Translations under genes and position numbers: made by a program
Assembly: GCA_014055465.1 (NCBI GenBank)
Contig: WIAF01000001.1
Coordinates: forward strand, 62,001 to 126,000
Origin: Nitrospira sp. CR1.1
GTDB taxonomy: Bacteria; Nitrospirota; Nitrospiria; Nitrospirales; Nitrospiraceae
Direction: 5' to 3'
Length of the DNA: 64,000 nt
Shown: in pieces, positions 26,339-35,128 of the stretch
Numbering within the stretch: position 1 is the first letter of the stretch
Layout: the number at the start of each line of letters is the position of its first letter
Notes under the pieces: model-generated
Seen by the model: the letters and a program-made list of their open reading frames with translations, nothing else
What the model was told of the DNA's origin: nothing
Database searches by the model: none

Positions 26339-27955
26339 TTAGATCCGGCCCTTTTCCGCGCGCCGCTCGCCGACGCCCTGATGCAGCGCGGCGACATCCA
26401 GTTCCTGCTCCAACTGATGCAGCACTTCGTCGCTGATCGTGCCGTCGTCCCGAAGCCCGATCAGGGCAAGCCGTTCGGCCGTGAGCGCTTCATGGTGCAG
26501 GCGCTGGACGCTTGCCTTGCTTCCGTCGGGATGGTCATCCTTCTCCAACCCGGCCTGAGTGAGATGTTCCAATCGACGAAGATATCGCAATCGCACGCGT
26601 TCGATCTGCTCCATGCCCACCCAGTTTTCCGTCACGACCTGATCCAGTCGAGTCAACGCCGCGGTCGCCGCATGCTGTCGCGCCAAGCGTTCCTCCCGCT
26701 CCAGTTCATGTTCCTCTTCGAGGCGCAACCACCGGATGATCGGCGGAAGTGAGAGTCCCTGCAGTACCAACGTCACCAGGATCACCGTAAAACTGATCAG
26801 GATAATTTCCGACCGGAAGGGAAAAGGCGCGCCGCTGCCGGTCGTCATCGGAAGCGCCAAGGCCGCCGCCAGGGTGACGATGCCCCGCATGCCGGTCCAG
26901 GAAATGAGAAACAGCCCCTTCCATGGAGGCATCGGATCACGCGCGCGCAGAGTGGCGCTCAGCCACCGTGGGATAAGAGCAGCCAGCGGCACCCAGAAGA
27001 ACCGCACGAGGATCGCCGTCGCGCTCACCATGAGTCCGGCGAACAGGACAGGGCCGTACTGCCCGGCGGGCACGGCGTCCCGGAGAGCCCCCAGTTGCAG
27101 ACCGATCAAAATAAAAATCACGCCGTTCAGAATGAAGATCAACAGCTCCCACACAGCGCGGGCCTGCAACCTCGTCGCCGGCGCCACCGCGCCGCTGAAA
27201 TACTGACGGAGCGTGATCCCGCCTGCCACACACGCCAACACGGCGGAGGCATGCACCGACTCGGCAATGACCCAGGCGATATACGGGACGAGTAACGTCA
27301 CCCCGATTTGCGTATACCCGTCTTCTGTCGCGCAGAGGGCCCAGCGGGTGCCCCAGGCCGCGCCGATGCCGATGGCCAGCGCCGCCAGTGCGGCGAAGAG
27401 AAAATTGAGGACCGTCCCCCCGAACACGAACGTGCCGCTCATCACCGCCGCCACGGCCGCCCGATACATCACCAGGGCGGTGGCGTCGTTGACCAGGCTT
27501 TCGCCTTCCAGAATGGTGACGACGCGGCGAGGAATGCGCAGGCGTTTCCCGATGGCGGTGGCCGACACGGCATCCGGCGGCGAGACAATCGCTCCCAGCG
27601 CGATGGCCTCCGCCCAGCCCATGCCGGGTAACAGGACATGCGCCACCGCGGCAACGCCGGCGGTCGTGGCAAGCACCAATCCGACGGCCAAGAGGGAAAT
27701 CGGCCTGAGGTTCTGCCGGAACTCCCGCAGCGAGGTGAAATAGGCGGCCGCCCAGAGAATCGGCGGGAGAAACACCAGGAACACGAGGTCCGGATGGAGC
27801 GTCACTGCCGGCAAGCCCGGCACCACCCCCAACATCAGACCGCCCAGCACGAGAAAAATCGGGTACGGGATGCTGATCTTCTGCGCAATCGTGGTGAGGG
27901 CCAACACCACCGCAAGCAGCAGGATAATAATTTCGAGTTGATGCAGGCCTTCCAT
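26339..27955 (-). CDS. CPA1-family Na+/H+ antiporter
   Basis: 538 residues. About 12 membrane segments occupy residues 1-400, and a charged cytoplasmic tail of about 135 residues follows. The family's ion-site region is GAIVSPPDAVSATAIGKRLRIP (the SPPD Asp), followed by ILEGESLVNDATALV, with the second acidic site in that helix. The tail is helical with many charged pairs (LEEEHELEREERLARQHAA), a typical regulatory tail. It should exchange cytoplasmic Na+ or K+ for protons. It sits second in the compact minus-strand run. Confidence 0.9.
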   Translation of the reverse strand: MEGLHQLEIIILLLAVVLALTTIAQKISIPYPIFLVLGGLMLGVVPGLPAVTLHPDLVFLVFLPPILWAAAYFTSLREFRQNLRPISLLAVGLVLATTAGVAAVAHVLLPGMGWAEAIALGAIVSPPDAVSATAIGKRLRIPRRVVTILEGESLVNDATALVMYRAAVAAVMSGTFVFGGTVLNFLFAALAALAIGIGAAWGTRWALCATEDGYTQIGVTLLVPYIAWVIAESVHASAVLACVAGGITLRQYFSGAVAPATRLQARAVWELLIFILNGVIFILIGLQLGALRDAVPAGQYGPVLFAGLMVSATAILVRFFWVPLAALIPRWLSATLRARDPMPPWKGLFLISWTGMRGIVTLAAALALPMTTGSGAPFPFRSEIILISFTVILVTLVLQGLSLPPIIRWLRLEEEHELEREERLARQHAATAALTRLDQVVTENWVGMEQIERVRLRYLRRLEHLTQAGLEKDDHPDGSKASVQRLHHEALTAERLALIGLRDDGTISDEVLHQLEQELDVAALHQGVGERRAEKGRI

Positions 27956-27987
27956 AGGTTCAGAACAAGAGCGGTGCCGACAGTCGG

Positions 27988-28824
27988 TTATACCCCGATC
28001 GTTTCAAGCCGCTGAAGATCCTCAGGCAAAATGGTGAACTGATCGGATTGGAGATCTTCGCTCATATGCTGGGGATTGGTCGTGCCGGTCAACGGCAGCA
28101 TGCCGACCTGCATCGCAAATCGGAACACCAGTTGCGCCAGGCCCATGCCGTATTTGGCAGCCATGGCGCGCACCTCTGGTTCGGCAAAGATGTCCCGGTT
28201 GGCCGTGAGCAACGAGAATCCCTGATAGATGATCCCATGAGTCCGGCAGATCTCCCGCACGTCTCGATCCCAACCCAGGGCGGCGTAACAACGATTCTGT
28301 ACGACCATGGGTTTATGCGCGGCCCGTTCGCACAGCAGCTTGAGCTGCTCCGCCGAGACGTTGCTGATGCCGATCATCTTCGTGTTTCCCGCCGCATAGA
28401 TACTTTCGATTGCAGCCCAGACTTCCCAATCCGCCTCGCTCAACCCGCGCCGGGCATAGGGCCCGTGCAACACGTACGAATCGAGATAACCGGTGTGCAA
28501 ATGCGCCAGTGAACTCTCGAACGATTGCTTCACCTGGGTGGTGAGATCGGCCTGTGCGTCATAGGGCGTCCGATGATCCTGGCCGTTGACCGGCGTAAAC
28601 TTCGTCTGCACGAACAGCCGTTCACGAGGCGTGCCCTGATGTGCCAACGCCAACAACGCCTCGCCGACCAGGGATTCCTGGTAGTGGATCAGCTGGTTGG
28701 CCGTATCGATCGCCGTGAACCCCGCCGCCACGGCCTGTTGCACCAACTGTGTCGTCGCATCTTTTTTCCACGCCGTCCCGTACATGAACGAGGGAAGAGG
28801 CACCTGATTGTAGGTCGTCAACAT
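27988..28824 (-). CDS. Aldo/keto reductase
   Basis: 278 residues, slightly short for the family. The (alpha/beta)8 AKR lines are clear: GFTAIDTANQLIHYQESLVGEAL carries the catalytic Asp and Tyr, LFVQTKFTP the Lys, and SYVLHGPY the His. ISNVSAEQLKLL and VQNRCYAA form the cofactor side. It should reduce aldehydes or ketones with NADPH. GGAGG lies 10 bases before ATG 28824. It is the first gene of a six-gene run in which junctions are 32 bases or less, mostly overlapping. Confidence 0.9.
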   Translation of the reverse strand: MLTTYNQVPLPSFMYGTAWKKDATTQLVQQAVAAGFTAIDTANQLIHYQESLVGEALLALAHQGTPRERLFVQTKFTPVNGQDHRTPYDAQADLTTQVKQSFESSLAHLHTGYLDSYVLHGPYARRGLSEADWEVWAAIESIYAAGNTKMIGISNVSAEQLKLLCERAAHKPMVVQNRCYAALGWDRDVREICRTHGIIYQGFSLLTANRDIFAEPEVRAMAAKYGMGLAQLVFRFAMQVGMLPLTGTTNPQHMSEDLQSDQFTILPEDLQRLETIGV

Positions 28825-28972
28825 GACCGGAAATCCTCCATGCCGTACCTTACACAGATCTGCGCGACGGTCTCAATGTTCTCAATGGCCGGAGGACGAG
28901 CAGCGCGACGCTGGCGGCCGTTCTCGACAACCTGTTACAGTGCGCAGTCACCTTGAGAGGAGCGGAGCAGAC

Positions 28973-29287
28973 ATGGATGCAGCACAGGCAAATCAGGTCG
29001 TGGAATTGCGACTCACCTATCGATACATCAAGGATCATCCCTGGACCGTTCAGGCCATCAACGGGTTTCTCTCCGCCTATTTCATGGAGAAACCTGGATT
29101 CTCCGTGCAGCGGCATTATGACGATCTGGAATCCGGCATGCACGTCTGGATCTGCGACATTCCTCCCGCCATGAAGATCGCCGTGCTGCTACGACGGCTC
29201 CAAGCCGACATTCCTCCCTGCCGCTACTTTCAACCCGCCAGCGAGGCGGCGGCCAGGCCGCAGTATGTCATCGACAGTCCAGAGTAA
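28973..29287 (+). CDS. Hypothetical protein, 104 residues
   Basis: A soluble small protein without signal or membrane segment, predicted mixed alpha/beta (VVELRLTYRYIKDHPWTVQAING; HVWICDIPPAMKIAVLLRRLQ). GAGCGGAG lies about 8 bases before the ATG. I recognise no family. It is divergent from the aldo/keto reductase and is followed after 69 bases by an SDR gene on the same strand. Confidence 0.65.
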   Translation: MDAAQANQVVELRLTYRYIKDHPWTVQAINGFLSAYFMEKPGFSVQRHYDDLESGMHVWICDIPPAMKIAVLLRRLQADIPPCRYFQPASEAAARPQYVIDSPE

Positions 29288-29356
29288 GCGAGCAGGCTTG
29301 CGCCGCTCCAGGCCCCATGACTACACTGCCCGAAACACGAACTACGGAGGATTGCC

Positions 29357-29962
29357 ATGCGAGTGATCGTCATCGGAGGAACAGGCACCATCGGATCGGC
29401 CGTCGTGAAGTTGCTGTCGACGCGGCATGAGGTGGTGGCGGTCGGCCACAAAAGAGGCGCGTTTCACGTGGACCTGGCCTCGCCGGATTCCATCACCAGC
29501 CTGTTTAAGGCGGTCGGCACCTGTGATGCCGTGGTCAGCGCCGCAGGGATCGCCAAGTTTTCGAGCCTCGACGATCTGACCTATGACGACTACTTAATCG
29601 GCCTGAAGAATAAACTCATGGGCCAGGCGAATCTCGTGCGGATCGGCAGACCGTTCGTGACTAACCACGGCTCCTTCACACTCACCAGCGGTGTCCTCAG
29701 CCAGAATCCCATAAAGGGCAGCGCCTCCATCAGCATGGTCAATGCCGGATTGGAAGGATTTGTCCGCGCCGCCGCCATCGATATGCCGCGCGGCATCCGC
29801 GTGAACGTCGTCAGCCCTCCCTGGGTGACAGAAACATTGCTCGCCAGAGGCATGGACCCCTCCATCGGCATTCCTGCCGACCGCGTCGCGCAAGCCTATC
29901 TGGCGAGCGTCGAAGGCACCATGACCGGACAGACGCTGGATCCCGGACAGATCACCGCCTAA
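29357..29962 (+). CDS. Atypical short-chain dehydrogenase-like protein
   Basis: 201 residues. The N-terminal motif VIVIGGTGTIGSA and SAAGIAKF (for NNAG) place it in the SDR superfamily. The usual Tyr-xxx-Lys is replaced by SISMVNAGLEGFVRAAA, as in a known group of small SDR-like proteins, so classical catalysis is doubtful. PRGIRVNVVSPPWVTET is the conserved C-terminal strand-loop. GGAGG lies 6 bases upstream of the ATG. It is convergent with the AlkC-like gene. Confidence 0.83.
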   Translation: MRVIVIGGTGTIGSAVVKLLSTRHEVVAVGHKRGAFHVDLASPDSITSLFKAVGTCDAVVSAAGIAKFSSLDDLTYDDYLIGLKNKLMGQANLVRIGRPFVTNHGSFTLTSGVLSQNPIKGSASISMVNAGLEGFVRAAAIDMPRGIRVNVVSPPWVTETLLARGMDPSIGIPADRVAQAYLASVEGTMTGQTLDPGQITA

Positions 29963-29977
29963 GCAACAATGCGCCGG

Positions 29978-31093
29978 TTACCCTGCCGTGACGTGAAACC
30001 GGCCCAGTGGATACGCGCACCCATTCATTAACAGCTCGATCCGGTGTATGCCGGGGTAGTGGGTGCGAGTGGTGAATTGCGTGAGTGCCAGTGATTTGCT
30101 CAACCGAATGGTTTCCTTCGGCGCCAGCTCGACGGTCTTCAACTTGAACACCTTCGGGCTGTGCTTGCCGTTTGCCTTCAGGTAGTGCACGCGCAAATCC
30201 ACCAACACCCGCTGTCTGCCGGACGCCTGATTGGCAACCTCGCACGAGATATTCACCGACGATCCGATCGCAGGCCGTGACGGCGTGATCCGCACATTCT
30301 TCACGGCAACCAGCGCTTTTCCGCCGAAGCCCAAGATACGGAGCGCCCCTGCTTCGCCCCGCTTCACCGCCGACCGCAGGGCATGGCGAATGATCCAGCG
30401 GCGTTCCTCCGTCGCGTGCTCCATCCACCGCCCGGCCGTCTCAACCAGCACATCGGGATGGTCTTTCCCGATGTCATTCAGATTGTTGGCCACACTCCGA
30501 CGCACATAGAGCGACGTATCGTCCTTCAACCGTTCCAGCAGGGCCAGCACCGGCCGCGGATCAGTCTGGAAGGCGCGGAGCCTCGGCGCCCAGGGCAACC
30601 GCGGCCGCGTGCCTTCAGAAACCAGGCGTCTCACGTCTTCACTCGGATCAGCCGTCCATTCGGCCAGGCGGGCCAGCGTGGCCGCCTGGTGCCGTTCCAG
30701 ATACCGGCGGATACTAAACTCCGCCGTGAACCGTTGTGTCAGGAGATATTGCGCGCGCATGGACGCGTCGAAGTAGTCTAGTCCATATTCAGCCACGAAG
30801 AAGACGTGCGGAAGAAACACAAAGGCGCCCATTCCCGAGGCAACCGTTCGACTGGATGGCTGGTCGAGCGAGGCCAGAAGAATCTCAAGGGCCTGTTCAT
30901 ACCCATCCGGCAAACCACGGCGCAACTCGTGCGCGATCTTCCAGGCGCGCGGCATCAATCCTAACGTGTCATACCCGTCCAGCGCCGACCGCACGAACGC
31001 CGGCGCATCGAATCGAGGGAACACGGCGGCAATCATCCGCGCAATGGTGCGGGGAACATCGGCGCCGAAACTATTTTTGAGCGGTTCTGCCAT
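29978..31093 (-). CDS. DNA alkylation repair protein, AlkC-like HEAT-repeat glycosylase
   Basis: 371 residues. Residues 1-250 are helical repeats of the ALK/HEAT type, with the lines WTADPSEDVRRLVSEGTRPRLPW and DTSLYVRRSVANNLNDIGKDHP. In this family the repeats cradle alkylated DNA. Residues about 265-371 form a beta-sandwich tail (VKNVRITPSRPAIGSSVNISCEV), the C-terminal extension known in AlkC. It should remove N3-alkyl purines, by family. It is 6 bases downstream of the SUI1-family gene. Confidence 0.85.
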   Translation of the reverse strand: MAEPLKNSFGADVPRTIARMIAAVFPRFDAPAFVRSALDGYDTLGLMPRAWKIAHELRRGLPDGYEQALEILLASLDQPSSRTVASGMGAFVFLPHVFFVAEYGLDYFDASMRAQYLLTQRFTAEFSIRRYLERHQAATLARLAEWTADPSEDVRRLVSEGTRPRLPWAPRLRAFQTDPRPVLALLERLKDDTSLYVRRSVANNLNDIGKDHPDVLVETAGRWMEHATEERRWIIRHALRSAVKRGEAGALRILGFGGKALVAVKNVRITPSRPAIGSSVNISCEVANQASGRQRVLVDLRVHYLKANGKHSPKVFKLKTVELAPKETIRLSKSLALTQFTTRTHYPGIHRIELLMNGCAYPLGRFHVTAG

Positions 31094-31099
31094 GTCCGC

Positions 31100-31492
31100 T
31101 CATCCACCGGCCAAGACCGGCCGAAATCCGGCCTTCGTCAACATACGGGCGACGTCGTCGCGCCGATCCCCTTGAATCTCGATGCGCCCTTCCTTCACTG
31201 TCCCGCCGGCGCCGCAGGCCTTCTGCATTTCCTTCGCGAGTTGTGCTTTCTCAGCCTCACTGATGCCGACAAATCCCGTGATCACCGTGACCGTCTTGCC
31301 GCCGCGATGCGCCGTCTGCCGAATGATATCCACCCGGCCTCGACTCTTCGCTTGCGCTAACGACGTCGCAACAGGCCCGGCGGTCTTTTCCCGCGGTTGC
31401 ACCGGTGGCAGTTCCACATGCCTCAACGCCGCGAACGGACTTTTCCATGCGACCAACTCACCGTCCGTGGGAATGCGTTTCTTCTCTTTCAT
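31100..31492 (-). CDS. yciH: SUI1/eIF1-family translation factor (YciH-like)
   Basis: 130 residues. A poorly structured N-terminal 50 residues precede the SUI1 domain, whose lines KTVTVITGFVGISEAEKAQLAKEMQKACGAGGTVKEGRIEIQGD are nearly canonical. YciH-type proteins bind the 30S subunit and influence start-site fidelity, especially under stress. It is in a minus-strand cluster between the YaeQ and AlkC-like genes. Confidence 0.9.
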   Translation of the reverse strand: MKEKKRIPTDGELVAWKSPFAALRHVELPPVQPREKTAGPVATSLAQAKSRGRVDIIRQTAHRGGKTVTVITGFVGISEAEKAQLAKEMQKACGAGGTVKEGRIEIQGDRRDDVARMLTKAGFRPVLAGG

Positions 31493-31552
31493 GTCTCATC
31501 CTTGCACCATTCGTCGCTCGCCTCTGGCATTTTGTCATTCGCGAGATACGCG

Positions 31553-32119
31553 TCACGACTCACGCTTCACCGGCGCGCTGGCGCCTTTCCACATCGAGAT
31601 CTCCATCTGCGCGGCATTCGCTCCATCTCCGATCAGGACCTCCCCGTCCTGGATGGTGCAATGCAGGTCCATATTCCGCTGCGCCAGGCTCGCCAGCGCA
31701 CGACTTCCCTCCAACGAGAGATTCACGACGGTAAGATTGTTCAACCGGCCGAGCGCCACAGCGTTCTGCCCCCACCATTGATCTGCCGGGCGACCACCAT
31801 AGGTATAGACACACACAAGCCGGGCCCGGCCACAGGCCTGGCGAATTGCTTTTTCGTCCGGCAACCCCACCTCGATCCATACCTCGATCAGGCCGGTGGC
31901 ATCCTTCTGCCAGAGCGCCGGCTCGTCTTCAGTGCTCAATCCCCGCCCGAACGACAAGGCCTCATGCGCGTGCCGCGCAAACGCCAGCAGGCGGACCATC
32001 ATACGCTCGTCGGTTTCCGACGGATGCCGGGCGAGGGTGACGCTGTGGTCTTCGTAATACTGACGATCCACATCGGCAATATGAAGGACCGCTTTGAAAA
32101 TCTTCGCGTTCGGGGCCAT
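31553..32119 (-). CDS. yaeQ: YaeQ-family protein
   Basis: 188 residues of the YaeQ family (restriction-nuclease-like fold, function unsettled). Family lines are KIFKAVLHIADVDRQYYEDHSVTLARHPSETDERMMVRLLAFA and the later GLIEVWIEVGLPDEK. AAGGA lies 6 bases before ATG 32119, so this is preferred over the ATG at 32134. It follows the mscS-like gene by 47 bases. Confidence 0.9.
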   Translation of the reverse strand: MAPNAKIFKAVLHIADVDRQYYEDHSVTLARHPSETDERMMVRLLAFARHAHEALSFGRGLSTEDEPALWQKDATGLIEVWIEVGLPDEKAIRQACGRARLVCVYTYGGRPADQWWGQNAVALGRLNNLTVVNLSLEGSRALASLAQRNMDLHCTIQDGEVLIGDGANAAQMEISMWKGASAPVKRES

Positions 32120-32166
32120 GCGATTCCTTGACAAGAAGAAGTGAGAGCCCGGTGACCAACGAACCG

Positions 32167-34485
32167 TTATTTCCTGACAATGTTTTCTTCAGCAAACGTC
32201 CGTTCAATCATGAAGCGCAGGTCGCTCGCGACCGTCGCTGCATCGATGCCGGGACTGATCTCGATCCAGTAATGGAGGACGAACACCAGGGCCTGCTCGC
32301 TGAAGTCTTCAAACAGGACGTAGGGATCCGGCTCTTTGAGGATTTGCCCGTGTTGACCGGCCAAGTCACGCAGTCTGTCCTTCACGCGCCGCGCATCCGA
32401 TCCGGTCGCGACTGCAATGCGCAACGAATACCGCTTGCGAAAGCTGGAATAGGTCCAGTTCGTCAAGTTCCGTTCAAGCAGATTGCTGTTGGGGATCAAG
32501 GTTTCCACGCCGTTGAGATCCCGGATCGTCGACGAGCGCAAGCCGATGCTCGTCACCAATCCCTTGATGCCATCCACCTCGATCACATCGCCCACACGCA
32601 GAGGCCGCTCCAGCAGCAGCAACAGGCCGCTGATCACGTTCTTCAGCAGATTCTGGGTGCCGAATCCCACCCCGATCGCCAATGCGCCCCCGAGAAACGC
32701 GAAGGCGGTGATCGGAATTTTTACCGACATCAGGGTCGCGATCACGAGGAGCAGGAAAAAACAGGCCAGGGCCCATTGGCGGATGATGTTGGCGACGTTT
32801 GGATCGATTTGAAACCTCGCGATGGCCTGCCGCTCGGCAAATCGCGCCATGATTCCTGCCGCCCAATACCCGACGATCAACATCGCCAGCGCCGTCACGA
32901 CTTTCCCTACCGTGACGCTCCGGTGGCCGGTGATGCTTTTTCCATCGACTTCAATGGTGTCTTCGGCGGCAAACAACTCAACCTGCCAGCCATTGCTCAC
33001 CATCACTAACAAGGTTCGCCCCCAATCCTTCATACGCGCGAGAACCGACCTGGCCTGCTCACGTTGGGCAAATTCCGCCTGCTTATTGTCAATTAAGCTC
33101 CGTAAGGAATCCGTTCGTTGGAGCGCGCGCCGATACAAATCCTCCCGGTGGCGAAAGAGGCGCAGTTTATCGGTGAAATAGTGCGCCGTAGCCGGCGATG
33201 AAGCTTCCGCGAGGCGGTCTTCCACATCGGTGATGAGATTGCCCACCGTGCCCAGCTGCTGCAGCGCATATTCTTTCCACCCTCGAATCTGCTTGGCGGC
33301 AGCGACCACCTTCGAATTCGCCTCTCGTTCTTCGGCGACGGAGAGAGTCTCGCGCGCCGTGGCAAAACGGATTTCCCAAATATGCCGCTCCTGCTCAAGG
33401 CCACTCAGCATCTCGCGCAGCAACTCGACGTGCAGATTGGCATTGTCGTACTGCAGCCGAGTCAGGTCGACCGACTCGGTGAGCTGCGTCAGGCGTTCCG
33501 CCTTCGACGTGGAGGAGGCGGTCCCAGACCCGGCTCTCCGTGAAGTCGCCGCAGCGAGTGTCGCCTCCCCCGCCGCGACCGCCTGACGGTGCATCGATTG
33601 CGCGGCGACCGCTCGCTCCATTTCGTCCGTCAGCGATTGATATTCAGCTTCCAGGCGCTTTGTGAGCTTGTCGTAGTCCTGTTGCGTGAATGCAGGATCA
33701 CCTTCGGCAACCTTGAGTTGGCGCGTGAGCAGCGCCTTACGGTGACGCGCTTCCGTCACCTCTTCCTGGATCTGCCGCTTCTCTGCCTCCAACATGCCGA
33801 TTCGCGCGCCTTCCACCCGCTCGCGCAAACGGGCGAGGTCGCGATCCCCTGTGAGAGCTTCCCGTTTGGCGGGATCCTGGACTTCTTCAAGACGCTCCGA
33901 CAATTGCCGGGCTTTCTCCTGGGAGGCTTTGAGCCTGCGCTGCGTGCTCTCAGCCAGGCTTTCGGTCCTAGTGAGCCTGGCTTGGACGCCTTGCGTCGTG
34001 AGCGTCATAGATCGAGCGGCGTCGCGCAATTCATCGATTTTCAACACCGAATAGGGTGGCGGCGTGGGAAATCCGTTCCATTCCTTCTCCTGGCGTTCGG
34101 CCTCCCCCACGCGCCGCTGCATCTGCTCGAGATTGCGCAACGCGTCGAGATGTTGCTCGTAGAGTTGCACCAACTGCTGTAAGAGGGCGCGCCGCTCAAT
34201 CATGCGCCCGTCACCCTGGCCACCCGCCGTGTCCTTCCGCGCGGCTAACGGTGCCGCGAGTTCGTTCAGCTCTTTTTCTGCCGCCGCGCGTTTGTGTTGA
34301 AGATCCGCGGCAGCAGCGTCGGGCGCCGGCCCATCGGCCACCGACTGGTCCAGGTTGCCCCCAACGGTTTCTGATGGAGACCGGACCGCCTTGTCGGTGG
34401 ACAACGACGGGGTCTGAGCCGAAGCAGCAGAAAGATGGACGAAACTGATCAGAAGCCAGAGGGCGAGAGTAACCGGCTTGTGCAC
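32167..34485 (-). CDS. Mechanosensitive channel, MscK-like (MscS family)
   Basis: 772 residues. A signal peptide (LALWLLISFVHLSAASA) is followed by about 450 residues of coiled-coil periplasmic domain, then several membrane helices. The MscS core has GVGFGTQNLLKNVISGLLLLLERPLRVGDVIEV and IPNSNLLERNLTNWT. It should open under membrane tension and release solutes. The end is odd: it stops at FAEENIVRK, where family members usually continue into IPFPQ, so the last few residues appear lost or replaced. It heads the yaeQ-yciH-alkC-like cluster. Confidence 0.9.
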   Translation of the reverse strand: MHKPVTLALWLLISFVHLSAASAQTPSLSTDKAVRSPSETVGGNLDQSVADGPAPDAAAADLQHKRAAAEKELNELAAPLAARKDTAGGQGDGRMIERRALLQQLVQLYEQHLDALRNLEQMQRRVGEAERQEKEWNGFPTPPPYSVLKIDELRDAARSMTLTTQGVQARLTRTESLAESTQRRLKASQEKARQLSERLEEVQDPAKREALTGDRDLARLRERVEGARIGMLEAEKRQIQEEVTEARHRKALLTRQLKVAEGDPAFTQQDYDKLTKRLEAEYQSLTDEMERAVAAQSMHRQAVAAGEATLAAATSRRAGSGTASSTSKAERLTQLTESVDLTRLQYDNANLHVELLREMLSGLEQERHIWEIRFATARETLSVAEEREANSKVVAAAKQIRGWKEYALQQLGTVGNLITDVEDRLAEASSPATAHYFTDKLRLFRHREDLYRRALQRTDSLRSLIDNKQAEFAQREQARSVLARMKDWGRTLLVMVSNGWQVELFAAEDTIEVDGKSITGHRSVTVGKVVTALAMLIVGYWAAGIMARFAERQAIARFQIDPNVANIIRQWALACFFLLLVIATLMSVKIPITAFAFLGGALAIGVGFGTQNLLKNVISGLLLLLERPLRVGDVIEVDGIKGLVTSIGLRSSTIRDLNGVETLIPNSNLLERNLTNWTYSSFRKRYSLRIAVATGSDARRVKDRLRDLAGQHGQILKEPDPYVLFEDFSEQALVFVLHYWIEISPGIDAATVASDLRFMIERTFAEENIVRK

Positions 34486-34679
34486 GAACGTGTACCTCTA
34501 CGGTAGTGAATGATGTTTCTCCATATCTACAGAGGTGGGAGTGATTGATCAAGTCGCGGGAAGTGGACCAAGAGGAAGCGCGTTGAGCGCATCAACGTCC
34601 TAATGGGACCAGTCGTGATGCCGTTCGGACTACAAGGCATTGACCGAGCAACAGGTTCCGCACGAAAGGCTGTGCGCCA

Positions 34680-34898
34680 TCACTCCAACTCCGCGATGTA
34701 CATGCCCTCAACCCGCTCGCGCGCCCACTGCGTCTTGCGAAGAAATGTGAGGCTCGACTTGACGCTCGGGTTATTCAGGAAGCAGCGCACGGGCAGACGA
34801 CGGCCGAGTTCCGCCCACCCGTGCCGTTCAACAAGCGTGGTGACAATGGTCTCCAGAGTGATGCCGTGCAATGGATCGCGGGGATGGGAGATGGCCAT
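34680..34898 (-). CDS. VF530-family small DNA-binding protein (DUF2132)
   Basis: 72 residues with the family signature DPLHGITLETIVTTLVERHGWAELG and RCFLNNPSVKSSLTFLRKTQWAR. VF530 proteins are small helical proteins reported to bind DNA. The ATG at 34898 gives the normal length. No clear Shine-Dalgarno site is visible, so a longer start cannot be excluded. It is a single gene between the mscS-like and YihY genes. Confidence 0.82.
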   Translation of the reverse strand: MAISHPRDPLHGITLETIVTTLVERHGWAELGRRLPVRCFLNNPSVKSSLTFLRKTQWARERVEGMYIAELE

Positions 34899-35128
34899 GG
34901 TGTGATGGTGTATAGCATGGCGCGTCAACGAAGATCGACCGGGTCGCCGGAGAACCCCACGAACACGATTGAACAGTCGACCGGCAGGTCGCCCATTCAT
35001 ATGCGTCAACGAGGCTTGTTTCCAAACGATCGCGCGGGGTATCAGAGAGGATACGGTAGAACGCTCCTCACCGGCTGTACCTGCGTATTGATTCGCGGTA
35101 CAGTATCCTGCTCCCGGAGAATGGATAG

